The notes under the pieces were generated by a model, which was given only the letters and a program-made list of their open reading frames with translations, searched no databases and was not told the DNA's origin. This document shows, piece by piece, positions 30,995-43,310 of a stretch of DNA of 64,000 nucleotides. This stretch comes from Balaenoptera acutorostrata. Its lineage: Eukaryota > Chordata > Mammalia > Artiodactyla > Balaenopteridae. Positions within the stretch are counted from its first letter, which is position 1; each line of letters opens with the position of its first letter. The translations under genes were made by a program, and so were the position numbers. The stretch spans positions 134,706,335-134,770,334 of the forward strand of contig NC_080066.1 in assembly GCF_949987535.1 (NCBI RefSeq), read 5' to 3'.

Positions 30995-33900
30995 AATATG
31001 GTCACCAAAGGGAGGCTGTGTCTGCCCCTGATGTTTCACCTCTGGAGAATAATGTGCTTTTTGCTATTCAGATGCTTTTGTGCAGGGTTAATTTATGCAT
31101 CTGGAGAGGAAGGTGAATTTAATAGGACACAGTTTGAAAGAAATAGCTGTAATTGACTAATAAATCATCACAGGTTCCTCTTGGCCACACTGCACTTCTT
31201 TTTTCTGCCACATGATTATTCTGAGTGGACCTTTCTTGGCTATCAAAGAAAGTGCAGTTAGTTAAGTCCTTCATGAGTCAGACTGACAGCCAAAGTTAGC
31301 AAAATCATTCAGAATATCTTCTTGGAGTGTTTAAACTTGCTTGTGGGATCTTGTATTGTTTAGTCTTTGAAATAAAAGTTAAATTACCATCTCTTTGTGG
31401 ATTTCTTTCCCCAGTAAGGAATTTATTTACTCTCTGAAAAATGGGAGCCTATTATGACTTTTAGAAACCTCTTTTGTTGGCACTGCTGATTTTTAGTTGG
31501 AGTATCACAGGGGATTTGACTATGTATGGTGTGTTTCTAACTTTCATCTGGTGAGTGAATTCCTTTTGTCTTTCCATCTTTCCACAACCTGGTTTTTGTT
31601 TTTCTCTATAAATATGACCCATCCCTTCCAGAGCTAGATTACTTTCATTCAGTTGGGAATATTTAATAAAAGTTTCAAAAGGAAGCAAGAGTTTTTGTAG
31701 CATTTTCTCTTCCAGACAAGCTAGGGCTCAGTTCTTCAAATGAGAATGAAACTTAAATGTGGCCGAATCAGCATCGTCATTTGAAATGATGAGAATGTAT
31801 TTCTACAAAAATATAAACTGAACTTTACAATGTAAAGAAGGAACAAAGTCATCTATAGAAAAGCAAGTCCAGGCCCCAGAGCTCACAGAGTACCCATTAT
31901 AATCATTCCAGAAAAGCGTTTTCTTTACCGGAGAACTTACCAGCTAGCTCAGCCTGGTACAGCAACAGGCTGACACTAGCTCTTACTATTCTCTCCACTC
32001 GGTGTCTGAAAAGTATTTATTTTTTAGTACATTTCTCTGACCTTTGGTTCTGTGCCTCTACAGCTGGATATTGCTTACAGCTAAATGTTTTCTGTGATAA
32101 AGTTAATTTCTGAAGCTTTCAATTTTTTTTTGAGCCAAGTTGCATGTAGCACTCAGTCTCTGTTGACAAAGTCTTACTACTATAAAAGTCCATTCTGATT
32201 TTTTTAAAAAGTCAGGCAGTTTGATTCTCCTGTGAAATAGCTAATAGTCAATGATATAATAGTTTGACTCTGACACAATCTCACGATAGCTCAGCTCTAG
32301 TGCATTTTTTAGGAACGAGTGTGGAAAAAATAAGCTATGAAAAGCACTTGTAGCCAGATGGAAAAAGAGGAAGTTTTGATTCTTTCTCTCTCTGAACAGC
32401 AGATATGCCCAAATCTTCAGAATTAAAATAAGAAGCTGACAGGGCCCATGATAGGCTTAAATTTTTTCTAAGGTTTCACCTAATAATAATGATTAAAAGC
32501 CAACATGATGATATCTAGAATTTATAGCACATTTAATTTGTACATTAAAAATCATATTACTTGTGATTACTCAAGGCTATATATAATAATGGCATAGAAA
32601 TATAGTACTTTAGCCGAAAGGAAGCCTTTGACTCTTGGCTGGGCATATGGGTCTTAAAGAAGAAAAAAAACCTAAAAAACCTAAAAACTAAAGAAGTAAT
32701 AAGGGAAAATTAATGTTAATAATGTCATAGCTCACTTCCCTTTTTATTCATAAAGCCCCATTTATTAATAGTAACAGCATCAACAATAATGAGCGTATTC
32801 CTTCTCTGCCCTACAAGTGGCCTTCGAGGTTTCACAGAGCTCTGCATTCTGCTTGGTGAGTGTGCAGTGCTCAGAACACTGGTTGCCTTCCAGAGTGGGC
32901 TGAAATTCCCTAGGTAGCCCCAGGTCCCAGCAAACCATTTGATCAACCTTTACATAGAAATCAGCATAGAAAAGGCATTTGAAGAAACTCTTCCTTATGT
33001 TAGGCTTTTCCCCTCTGGTTTTGTCCCCTGGCTTCCTATAAGGTCAAAAAGGGAGCCTGACATACTAGATTCTAGTAACACACTGAGTTTGATGAGAAAT
33101 AAACCAGCAAGAGCTGTTGTTATTGCTAATAATTAGTGTCAACAGATCTCCTCAATCTGGATGGAAACCCCCAGATGGGCCTTCCCTTGATCGACCCCCC
33201 AGATGTGCAGACCCCTTGCTGAGGTCAGCTGGGTAGGTCGTAGTGGGTTCCTTGCACCACTGGAACAGGGTTTCTGTTGGTTTCCAAATTGCATCTCTGA
33301 ATAGCACAGAATTTGAATTATTACTTAAATAGTTGGTTATTTATGTTTGGAAAATAACAACTGAAAATTTACCTGGAAAAAATTTTTATTCAGAGAAAAT
33401 CCTTTCCATTAGATTGCATATAGCTAGTCAGTTTCTTCTAATTTTCCTTTTCTTTTAGCCTATCCCTTAATGTCCATATTTTCATGATAGGATACCATCA
33501 CTTTTGTATTCACTTGAATATGACAGTGTAATCTGCATGTCTCCCAGCCTTCTTTGAGTCATTAGAAGCTCTTTCCTGCTCCATAGAATTTGGGCTGTTA
33601 TTAATTTTACCTCTTATTTAAAAATCTTATCTTTCTTTGAATGTAAATGTCTTCATTTTCCCTGATGTCTATTCCGGCAACTCTAATTGCTGTTTCTTCA
33701 GTCTAGGGTCATCTTCATTAGATTAATTACTGTGGAAGCCTGTTCCCTAAATGTGCTAATAGCATGAAAATGACTTATTTCCGTGTTCTCTGTCACACTA
33801 TGCTAAGAAACAGACAAAAAGAAAAATTTGTACAAGAAGACTGAAAAATATCAGTTTTCTTGAATGGCCCTTTTGAGGGAGCTGCACCCACTCATCTACC

Positions 33901-34544
33901 TGGGTGTCAGGACTTGAGTGTGAGGGGCTAAAACCAGTGTGGAGGTTGGAATGGGGGGCTACCTGAGACAGTCAGTAGTGGAAAGAGACACAGTCCTCCT
34001 AAAGAGAAAGAGCCAAGGGAAGCAAATATACTCGCTGATTCTAACAGCAAAAACAGGATGCGTACAGGGGCAGAAGGCTTGGCTTGGGAGCTGGGTGGAG
34101 ATTGGAGGGAGGTGGGAACAGGTTGGGATGACATGAAGCAGGTAGCAGGCATTGCTATGACCAGGACTGGGTGTTTCTGGTTTGCCTCTGTTGGTGGTAG
34201 GTTATGGTGTATGTATACTAGGCTGGTTTAAAGGTCTGCGGCTGGTTGTGAGCAGTCATGATGCAATAAAAATGTCTTTACAATGTGCCCGAGGGTTCTC
34301 ACATATTGTTGAAAAGGTCACCCTGTCTGAGATGTTTGGACCATTATGGTGCAACTACTGTTGCTGGGTTCCAGCTGGGGCTCCTGCCTTATAGCGCCTG
34401 CTTTCCAGTTCCCACGTCCACATGAAGGTGGACCAGGGGGTGACCGATTTGTTTGCACTTGATCTTTCTTCCACACCGTGTTCCTTAAGTTTCACATAGT
34501 ATATCCCTCATTCTACCAGTTACATATCATAAGACAGTTTGTAT
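30995..34544. other. Repeat-poor non-coding DNA
   Basis: 3.5 kb without a named repeat and without a credible exon. The opposite-strand frame pair 33928-34152 / 33939-34136 is just a low-stop purine-rich patch. Old unique sequence or unrecognisable ancient repeats. Confidence 0.45.
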
Positions 34545-34552
34545 CTTTAAAG

Positions 34553-35253
34553 CGGAGGTTCTCAAAGTGTGGTCTGGGGAACCCTAAGATCCCTAAGACA
34601 TTTTCAGAGGATCTGCAAGGTCAAACACATTTTCGCAATAATACTAAGACATTATTTGCCTTTTTGCTCTCATTATCTCATGACTATTTAGAGTACAAGT
34701 TCATCAGTAAAGATTCAGATTCCACGTTGCAAGTAACCTTTAAGGAAACGACCAGTTGTGACGTTTTAGTCTTTATCAAAGAAGAATATCACAGTTATCT
34801 GAAAAGGCTATTAAAATATTCCTTCCTTTTCCAGCTACATTTCTGTGAGGCTAGATTTTCTTCATATATTTTAACTGAAAGAACATCACAACAGATTGAG
34901 TGCAGAAGGAGATATGAAAATCTAGCTGACTTCAGTTAAGACAGACATCAAAGAGATTTGCAAAAATGTAAATACTGCGGCCTTTCTCACTAAATTTTTT
35001 TTCTGGAAATCAGTCATTTTTCATAAAAATATGTTATTTACTTTAATGTATAATGGGTTTACTTATTTTAAAATAAATTAATGAATAAATATTTTTAAAG
35101 TTTCTTCATTTAAATTTATAATATAGTTAATCTGGATTTATAATATAGTATATCTAGATAAATATAATCTATATAAACAAAAGTTCTTTGGGGTTTTCAG
35201 TAATTTTTAAGAGTGGAACTGGATCCTAAGACTAAAAAGTTTGAGAACCTCAG
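34553..35253 (+). mobile_element. hAT-superfamily DNA transposon (Charlie-like), about 700 bp
   Basis: Terminal inverted repeats 'ggaggttctcaaagt' (left) and 'tttgagaacctc' (right) are bordered by an 8-bp target duplication, ctttaaag (34545-34552) and ctttaaaa (35254-35261), 7 of 8 matching. The interior matches the hAT family whose 3' part reads 'aaacaaaagttctttgggg'. A 22-base local duplication of 'atttataatatagt' lies near 35110-35155. The element is immobile; its transposase remnant is listed separately. Confidence 0.85.
34736..34939 (+). pseudogene. hAT transposase C-terminal remnant
   Basis: Inside the hAT element the frame retains text of the hATC dimerisation region of Charlie-type transposases, including a Cys-Glu-Ala-(Arg)-Phe-Ser-Ser motif (34844-34867) in the position of the family's 'CE.GFS' signature, followed by the charged stretch that normally reads as the 'R.....E..L...LS' helix. 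The upstream catalytic region is absent and the frame stops at 34937. This is a transposon relic, not a domesticated gene as far as can be seen. Confidence 0.65.
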
Positions 35254-35351
35254 CTTTAAAATAAGCATTTTATGGATAATGCAAAAATTTGGTTGTTAAA
35301 TGACATAAATATATACCATAAAATCAGATATTGATAATAGAAGTGACTTTT

Positions 35352-35667
35352 TTTTTTTAGAAGGGAGTCATTATTTTTTTTTTAAGTATTTATTTATTTA
35401 TTTATGGCTGTGTTGGGTCTTTGTTTCTGTGCGAGGGCTTTCTCTAGTTGCGGCGAGCGGGGGCCACTCTTCATCGCGATGCGCGGGCCTCTCACCATCG
35501 CGGCCTCTCTTGTTGCGGAGCACAGGCTCCAGACGCGCAGGCTCAGTAATTGTGGCTCACGGGCCCAGCTGCTCCGCGGCACGTGGGATCTTCCCAGACC
35601 AGGGCTCGAGCCTGTATCCCCTGCATTGGCAGGCAGATTCTCAACCACTGCGCCACCAGGGAAGCCC
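35352..35667 (-). mobile_element. Long CHR SINE with two-part tail
   Basis: A perfect 14-bp TSD, tagaagtgactttt, lies at 35338-35351 and 35668-35681. Between the flanking T run (35352-35360) and the (attt)n SINE tail is a unique segment, agaagggagtcattat (about 35361-35376), then more T. In SINE sense this is body, A-rich tail, unique stretch, second A run, TSD. Both Pol III boxes are intact; young short-body subfamily. Confidence 0.94.
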
Positions 35668-35681
35668 TAGAAGTGACTTTT

Positions 35682-36280
35682 AAAAGGCACTTGGTCTGGA
35701 TCTCTCTTGTCTTCTGTGCCAGTGGTTTGTGTGTTTCCCTCTTCATTCTTCCCCCTACACACCAATTAAATCCCCTTAGCTGTAAAACCTGATGTAGGGC
35801 TTGTATAAATACGTGGGAAACAGTTACTATTTATTCTCTTTTCATAAAATGTTTCTAGTTGCCAGCAATACTTTAATAAAAGCAAGCAGTTTTTGCCCTT
35901 TTTGCCTAAGGGACACAGAGCTTTACAACAAAATTTCATTGATTTTTCAGTTATTTACCAGTTAAAATAAGAGCCAGAGAACAGCCTCCTAAGAGGAAGA
36001 CTGGAGAAGCCACATTATTTCCCCCAATTTAAAGAGAGAGAGCTTGTGAAGTGGGAAGTGGCTGTGTGATTGTCTAATTAAGTCCTAGAGTCAGAGGTGA
36101 GGCCAGGGTCGGGACGTGGTTCTCCGGAGTTCAGCTCAGTCATCTCAAAATGTACCATTATTACTGTCACCTTTCTTTGGTACTCTGCCCAGTGTGTGTT
36201 CCATAAAGATTAACTGCCAAAAGAGTAAGTTAGATGCCACATGTAGTGCAGAGGGAGATGGACCAGAAGTCAAGGGCCCT
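35682..36280. other. Unassigned non-coding DNA
   Basis: Nothing recognisable apart from short AT-rich words. The overlapping frames at 36116-36370 and 36145-36366 run through the MIR that follows and are not genes. Confidence 0.45.
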
Positions 36281-36284
36281 GGCT

Positions 36285-36400
36285 GCTTCTCTAGGCTTCT
36301 CACAAGCTCACCTTGCAACCTTGGACAAGTCACCCAGCCTCCCGCGTGCTCTGGGTCATCTGTCAAATGAGGACTTACCTGCCAGGAGAGGAGGGAGGTA
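36285..36400 (+). repeat. MIR fragment
   Basis: 'caaccttggacaagtcaccc' and 'agcctcccgcgtgctctggg' then 'tcatctgtcaaatgaggact' match the middle of MIR, diverged. Confidence 0.6.
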
Positions 36401-36424
36401 GTTTTAGAATGTAATTTTCTGGTA

Positions 36425-36535
36425 CTCTATCTCATTGAATGCTCACAGCAAACCTCTGAAGTAACTAGGGCAGGTGTCATTACTTTCATTTTGCAGTTGA
36501 GGAAATACCTGAGATTATGTGATTAGTAAATGATG
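36425..36535 (-). repeat. MIR fragment, opposite orientation
   Basis: 'tctatctcattgaatgctca', 'cagcaaacctctgaagtaac', 'attttgcagttgaggaaata' and 'gattatgtgattagtaaatg' are reversed MIR. Confidence 0.75.
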
Positions 36536-39500
36536 ACACTTTATTCTTTTTCCTAACAATACAAAAACATGAACCAGTCTCTTGACCCTTGAGAAACACC
36601 TGTTCAGAGCACAGGAGATGTATTTGACTTTTCAAGGTGGAACTCTGAATTATTTCATATAGAAATATTGTTACCTGTGGTTCTTCAGGACTGGATACTT
36701 TAAGTACCACATTTCAGGAACATCCTGGGCTACATAGATATTTGTGGGTTTACCTAGGACCCTCATCACCTCTTATAGCCTTGTTTCTTGAAAAAGGTGT
36801 TGCAAGTTCTCTATAACCTGTATATAAATAAGCTTTGAGAATACAAAAAAATTCTGCAGCTAGGTACTGTCTGTTCTCTATTTTAATGTTTATCATTTTT
36901 ATTTTGTGACTTATTTGAAATCGCAATGTGGTATTACTAATAAGTAAGAATATTTTACCTGAAAGTGATAGTGTTAAAAATATACTATTTCAAAAAGCTT
37001 TACTCTATTATTTTATTATATTACATTATTATATAATATTACATAAAACATTATTAATAATTACAGGAACTTTTTTGCCCACATGCAAGGCAAATATAAT
37101 TATATAATAGAAGTGAGTGGGGAAAAAATTCTCTCATCAGAAATTTCCTGTGTAAGAATAAAATTTCGTTGTACTCCATCCTCTTTCAAATAAAATTTAC
37201 TTGTATTTATAGTTGGCTATACAATTTACAGTATATCCCGTGAGACTCTGTATCAACCACACATTATTTCTAGAGAAGATAACTACCATTAAATAGCTGC
37301 CTCTATTTAAGTGTAGAGAATGAAAATATAAACCTTCCCATAGGAAAGGTTATAAATTGCCTTGCTGCCTCTGCTCATGCACATTTTATACCTGTCTATA
37401 TTGTTCTCTTTAAAACTATTCAGAGTTACTCCACACTTTCTTATATTCTGGGGAAAAATTTTTTCCATAACTCTGTTGAGTTATGTGGCAAGGCCTAGTT
37501 TTTGTTTTTGACTCTTTAGAACTTAAGTCTTTCATGAACAGACACATCTCCCAGAAAGATTACATACTAATCTATCATGCTGTTTTGCTCTTCGTATCCC
37601 ATTAGAAGCCTATTCTGCTGGTTAGAGCTTTGTGCCATTGTATAAAGCTGCATATGTCTTGGTGGTTGTGTCAGTACTCTTTAAAGAGTAGGATCTGCGC
37701 GTAGGAAGGCTCTGGTTGAGGTCCCAAGCTTGCTGATTGAGGCAAGGCGATATCTCAAATCATCCAAAACAAATCGCCCCATCCTTAGATAACTGGATAT
37801 AGTCAGCATAATCTCTCTCATTGGCTTATTCCAGAATTTAATAATATGCAAACTTGACTTGTGAATTCCTTTGATTAAACTAAGCTTTTATAGAATTAAA
37901 CTTACTGTTGTTGATTTATTATTGCTAAATTGATGTAATTATTTTGTTTTGACAAATTCAGAGCCTTGTAATGCCTATCTTGTCACCAACCTTGTTTATT
38001 TTTCCTGAAGTAACAATGCACACTTCAAGAATTCTGAGTTTTCAAAAAAATGGGAAATTGTATTTTATAAGGTAGCAATAAAGAAATAATTCCCTTTAAT
38101 TGAGAAAGGAGAATTTTGAATGTGAGCTAGTGAAAGCTGAAGCCAGAACTGGAATCTGTTTCCAGTCAACTTACCCTTGAGGAAAATTTATCCTTGATTT
38201 ACTTATGTGTCAAACAAGTTATTCAAAACCCCGGTGAGTAACAAAATATATATTTACAAACCAAAGGGTTTTTTAAAGGTACTGAAGTTATGTATTTAAT
38301 AAAGTAGAGGTGTTTAAATATGGTACCATTTTTTTGCAATTCTCTGAGAATAAAGGAGGGAAGGTGAAAAGGTCATTCATTTCCTTGAGGTAATATATTC
38401 CACAGGATATTTCTCCATAGGTATTTCTTTCTCAATTGTACATGAAAAGATTGTGGATCCCCAAACACAGTAGGCTCTTTCAATCAGAAAGAAATACAAC
38501 TGTGCATTAAAATACATAAATGATCAATAAGTTATAAGAACATGCAAATATGAATTACTATGTCAGTAATTTTACTGAAAGCTATAAACCATTTTCTTAA
38601 AGACATGAGCTCAGGCTTGGTTTGTTAAAATTATGGGAGGAAGAAGAACCTCACAATTCAGAGAAAAGTGGTATAGGAAGATAGTTTAGGTGTAGCCCGT
38701 TCCCTGGTGGATTCACATTTTGGTCTTCTTTGAAGTTGAGAAAATGAGCAAATGTCTGGTATCCCATACTGCATGGAGTCATTCTGATGAGCCATTGGAT
38801 TTCATGATTAGTTTTAAGAAGTCATCCTACCTCTTTTTCCATCAGAGTTGTAACTACCACTACTTGCACATTATCTATAGAATTAATAGTCAGGCACTAA
38901 CGATGGTAACTTTAAACTGGACCTGGATCACCATTCAGTAAGTGTACCCAAAACAATTCTTTTCTCTGCAACTCATAACTATGCCTCGCTTAGAAACTTC
39001 TTGAAAATTGGGTACCTGATTTTAAGCACGATGTAAACTATGTTTTCACAAGTTTATTGATGACTACATTGTGTGGGAAAGACATAAAGCCTTCCTGACA
39101 TCAAGATAGATGATACCTTTTAGGCCTGGCCCTGGGTTATTGGAGGAGATTAGTATGAGAAGATTTGTTCTTTAAGGAGCCATTCCATTCATTACCCTGC
39201 TTTTTTTCAAGGGTGTGCAATTGATTGTGCCCCCAAACTATTAGTCTTTTGGTGACAGACATCATAAGAATAAACAGTTCAGTGCTTTCAATTTGGATGA
39301 GGTGGCTTCTGGTACAACTCAGAATAAACTTGGCCTAGAGCTATATGGTATTGCTGATGTACTTTATTTCCAGTGGTGTACTAGAGTCAGCTCACACCAG
39401 CTCCCACGAGCTGACTGAGAACAACTCTTCCCAACTGCACTTTCAATGACATCGCCTAGGTAGCCTGAAATCAACCATGTTGGTAGTCTTAATACCAGGG

Positions 39501-40989
39501 AAATTGGCACATGCTATAAATCCTGCCTTTCACCCCACAGAGAATCAGTTGTTAAAACATTTACTAACATACTACTGCTTCAAAACCAAGAGATAGTACA
39601 TTTTGCAGTTTTGAGGTTTTAAACAATATCTACCAAGAATCAATCATAAAGGAAATATCAAATAAGTCTTTTGACATTGAGAAATCACAGATTTAGCCAA
39701 ACTACCTCCACCCAAGCATTTATCAAATTTATCTCCCTTCAAACTTGAAAATGATCTAGAGATTTTAAGCCAATGTTAGGATAGATAAATATGTCTTCAA
39801 ATATATTTTTAAATGTTAATTTGATTTAATAGATCTTTCCTGGATCTCTCTCTAGTGTGGAGAGAGCCAGGTACAGTTACTAAGGTATATTCCCTCAGGG
39901 CTGCTAATCTTGACTGGTACTCACAGAAGTTGGCCAATCACTAAGATGCTTTCCTTTCCTTTTTTCCCCCTTTTCTTTTGTTTGTTTTATTTTTAAGCTA
40001 ACACTTGCCCTTTGGAAGATTACTTAGAGGTGTCTTGGGCAGGAAAGAAAAATGTTTTATTTCACTATTTATTGGACCTCTATAAAGTAATGTACTTTTT
40101 CCTAAGGCTAACTATACAATAGGGCTAGCATTCTATAAAAAAGTCATGTCTTTTTTTAAATGCTGAAAAAATATATAGTTTTCATATAGGAAGATAAGAA
40201 AGCACCCCTCTATGGATCAATATGTCACTTTAAATATATTTTGAGAGTAGGTTTGTAGAATATATTCCAACATGAATACAACTGCCATCATCTGTTAATG
40301 ATTTAAAATAGCTTGAATTATAAATGGAAAAATTGCTAAGAATGATAATCCACTTATTGATATAATTAATAGGTAATTATTTCAAGTCAAAATGTTAATT
40401 AGCCAAGATCAGTTTCTGGTATTCAGATATAGTTGTTATCAAGACTTTGAAAATGATAACAACTTTCTTACCACTGCATTCTAAATTATATTTAAAATTC
40501 TTTAATTCCTTGAAGGCAGGAGAGATAATCTTGAGATCCTGCCTTCTCATTTACATTTTTCTCTTCTGGCTGTGTCTGTAAGACGCATCTTAGCACTCAG
40601 TGCATTTAACATAACAGGTGTTCTTTCCCTACATAACATATAACTTGGAGAAATGACTCGAACTAATTTAATCCAGAACATGTTAAGAAATCGGGAAGGA
40701 GATCATGCTTGTGGCTAGGGATAACCTTTTTTGTTTCAGCTGGAAGACAAAAACAAAGGTAGGCAAGTCAATTACTTTTAAAAAATATTGTTCTCCTTTG
40801 AACTTGGGAGATGTTTGTCTTTTTTCATTGATCTCAGGAGAACTATCATGTGGATGACCTTAAATTTAGCCACACTAACCACTGACAGCATCTCCCTAAT
40901 TCAGCCTCACCTGTGATGTGAGGTGATGCATAGCCATGAGACTGCGGTGAGCACCTCTTGCTCCAGGCATCCAACTGATATAGATGGCT
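36536..40989. other. Longest repeat-poor block, candidate for conserved non-coding DNA
   Basis: 4.5 kb with no recent SINE, LINE or LTR insertion that I can see, strongly AT-rich, with no exon. Within it 37,830-38,040 contains several homeodomain/POU-like words: 'aataatatgcaaac' (octamer-like ATGCAAA, about 37840-37853), 'ttgattaaac', 'gttgatttattattgc'. At 40550-40625 a decayed L2-like stretch is possible. The low frame content and low repeat content are what tissue-specific enhancers often show, but conservation cannot be tested here. Confidence 0.4.
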
Positions 40990-41160
40990 ACCATTCAGTG
41001 GGTACCATATATACTCCAGGCCAGTGTGGAGAGCTTTCCATACATCATCTCACGAGGTTGACAATATTATAATCCTCACTTTTCAGATGTTGAAATGAAG
41101 GGTTTGGGAGTTTAACTAACTCATCCTAGGCGTCACAGTTAGCAGCTCTCAAACCCAAAC
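40990..41160 (-). repeat. MIR, left half of an inverted pair
   Basis: 'tacatcatctcacgaggttg', 'tattataatcctcacttttc', 'agatgttgaaatgaagggtt', 'ctaactcatcctaggcgtca' give a reversed MIR. Confidence 0.7.
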
Positions 41161-41167
41161 TTACCTG

Positions 41168-41295
41168 TAAAGAGACCTCACATCAGTGCCCATCCCATAG
41201 GGTTGTTTGAGGATTAAAATAATAAGCAAATGGAAACTGCTGAGAACAGTGCCGGAAACAAGAATAGGCACTGGTTAAGTCTTAGCTGCCTCCAT
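41168..41295 (+). repeat. MIR, right half of an inverted pair
   Basis: 'atcccatagggttgtttgag', 'gattaaaataataagcaaat', 'ctgagaacagtgccggaaac' and 'ataggcactggttaagtctt' form the MIR 3' half. Confidence 0.75.
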
Positions 41296-43039
41296 CATCA
41301 TCATCAAAACTAGGTCAATCTGATCCCCAAATTGGGGCTAACAGCCCAGCCTAAAGTGCCAAGTGAATAGAATAGTCAGTGGCATTCTTTCTGCTATGGT
41401 GGCTGTGGTCTACCCAGAGGATTCCCAAATGAGGCAACGGATAAGTAGTGCAGATTTGTATGGCATTGGCCCTGCCTTCCCAGTTTAGGAACAGCTTCTC
41501 TTGGTATAAGGTGGAGCGATTTTGACTGTTTTTAGATCTGAGCTCGTGTTTGTTTGTTTTTTTTCTTTTTTTTGGAATTAAACCAGGTAGGAAAGAAGTC
41601 TTGAGGAATATGGGCTAAAGCTATGGGGTTTTATGAGCAAACGTAGGCGTAATTTAAAAATTGAACCTAGGGGGGAGAAATCATTGTTCCATTTCTTTTT
41701 CTTTATGTTCAACTGAAGTTTCATATGAGATCAGGTGACGAAGGGAGAAAGGAAGAGCTGAATCTGAGAGCTATTTTGAAGGTGTGACCTCTAGGGGAAG
41801 GTTTGGTGCATTTCAACTCCCAGATTTCCTGTTTGAATTTTTAAAATAGCAACTCTTGAACCCAAATGGCACAATCACAGAATAGCCTCCACTTGCTAGC
41901 ACTCACCAACACAGAGAACCCAAGAAGGCTATCACCAAGCAAGACCCTCAGGGTTAAAAATGCCTGAAGGCTGTTCAATTTGTGTTTATTTTCAGATCTC
42001 CTTTTTAAGGGACAGAAGCATCCCCTAGATTCCAGATCAGATTCTTTCTTTCTAGTTTCCTCTATCCAAAAAACCCAAAACAAACAAAAACACAAAACAA
42101 ATCTATTCCCTAAAATGTACAGAACATTGATGCTTTCTAACACATTGTCTAAGAAAAAAAAGGGGAAATCTTCTGATTTTGAAAGTGTCCAAGTACAATC
42201 AGACTCACTTTTGATATGTCAGTGAAGCAGAGGAGAACAATATTTTGGAGGGAATTCTGCAGCAATTAATCTTTAAGAATTATTTTTATTCATTCATTTA
42301 GTTCTTCTGTGTTACTCATAATCTATGAAATTTAGGAATAGAATAATGATTATTTCTTTTATGAAAATTTTCCTCTGGAGGAAGGGAAATATTTCATTGA
42401 TTTTTCATGTATAAGAATGTGCTACCTGTGTACAATCTTTGTGATTTTGACTTAGAAAACTAATTTTCCTTAATGGGAGTAGTTTTGTGGTAGTGACACT
42501 AGGATACAGCTTGTTAGTGGGGAAAAAAGCTTATTTCTTTATATTAATATTCTGTTGTTTTTGTTTAAATTAGAAGTTAATAATTTAGGGTTAGTTATTT
42601 TGTTACATCAATTTTGATGTTTTACTGAGAAAGGAATAGTTATAATGTCTCTTCCACTTTGCATTCTCATTATCTAGTTCTCAGAGAAAAATTTTCTCAA
42701 ATAACCAGGCAACTGGTGGAGGCACTGTTCAGGGTCTGCCAGGGGAGGTAGGATGTAGGATTATGATGGGCCTCAGATGTGCACTTGTGATGTTATCTTC
42801 AAATGAACTTACATGTAAAGTTGTACTTCGTGTAAAGGCTTTGGCATGATAAATGTAAACACTCACAATATGCCACAATTTGGGTAATTCTGCCTTGGCA
42901 TTAGGACCTTCAAACAATGGAATCAGCTCAGGCCTCTGCAGACAGGGCTTTGCTGATTTGCTCTTGAGTGTCAGGAGCAGCGATTCAGGCTGTGGGAAGG
43001 CTCCTGGCCCCTGGACCAGCATCTAGGCTGGTCTGTCTC
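41296..43039. other. Repeat-poor non-coding DNA, continuation
   Basis: No named repeat or exon. T-rich tract at 41549-41572. The opposite-strand frames 41841-42143 and 41980-42225 have no domain and no supporting splice structure. Confidence 0.4.
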
Positions 43040-43150
43040 AGCCTGGGCTGCCCGTGGGATCATCCTGGAGCTTTCAGCATTCCTGATTCCTGGTCTCAGC
43101 CCCTGAGACTCTGATTTCATTGGTCTGTCATGCAGCCTGGGTATTGGGAT
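43040..43150 (+). mobile_element. MER5-like hAT MITE fragment
   Basis: 'gcccgtgggatcatcctgga', 'gctttcagcattcctgattc' and 'cagcccctgagactctgatt' then 'ggtattgggatttt' follow the MER5/MER20-type order '...cacctgggagctt...ccagac...tctga...'. It sits directly before a second MER5-like piece. Confidence 0.5.
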
Positions 43151-43154
43151 TTTT

Positions 43155-43310
43155 GCTCCTCAAAGCGGGGTTCATAGATCAGCAGCATCTCATGGCCTGG
43201 GAGCTTGTTACAAATCAGAATCTCAGGCCCAGCGCCAGCACTACAGAATCAGAGCCCGCATCCCAGGTATGTACCGTCAAGTCTGAGGAGCACTTTTTAC
43301 AGCCCTCCTA
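43155..43310 (+). mobile_element. MER5A-like hAT MITE
   Basis: 'gttcatagatcagcagcatc', 'ctgggagcttgttacaaatc', 'agaatctcaggcccagc' and 'gtctgaggagcac' correspond to MER5A from the 5' half through the terminal repeat. Non-autonomous Charlie-family relic. Confidence 0.75.

Noticed and set aside
34478..34939. 153-residue frame that could look like a novel gene
   Set aside because: It starts outside and ends inside a hAT element, and its recognisable part is a transposase C-terminal relic.
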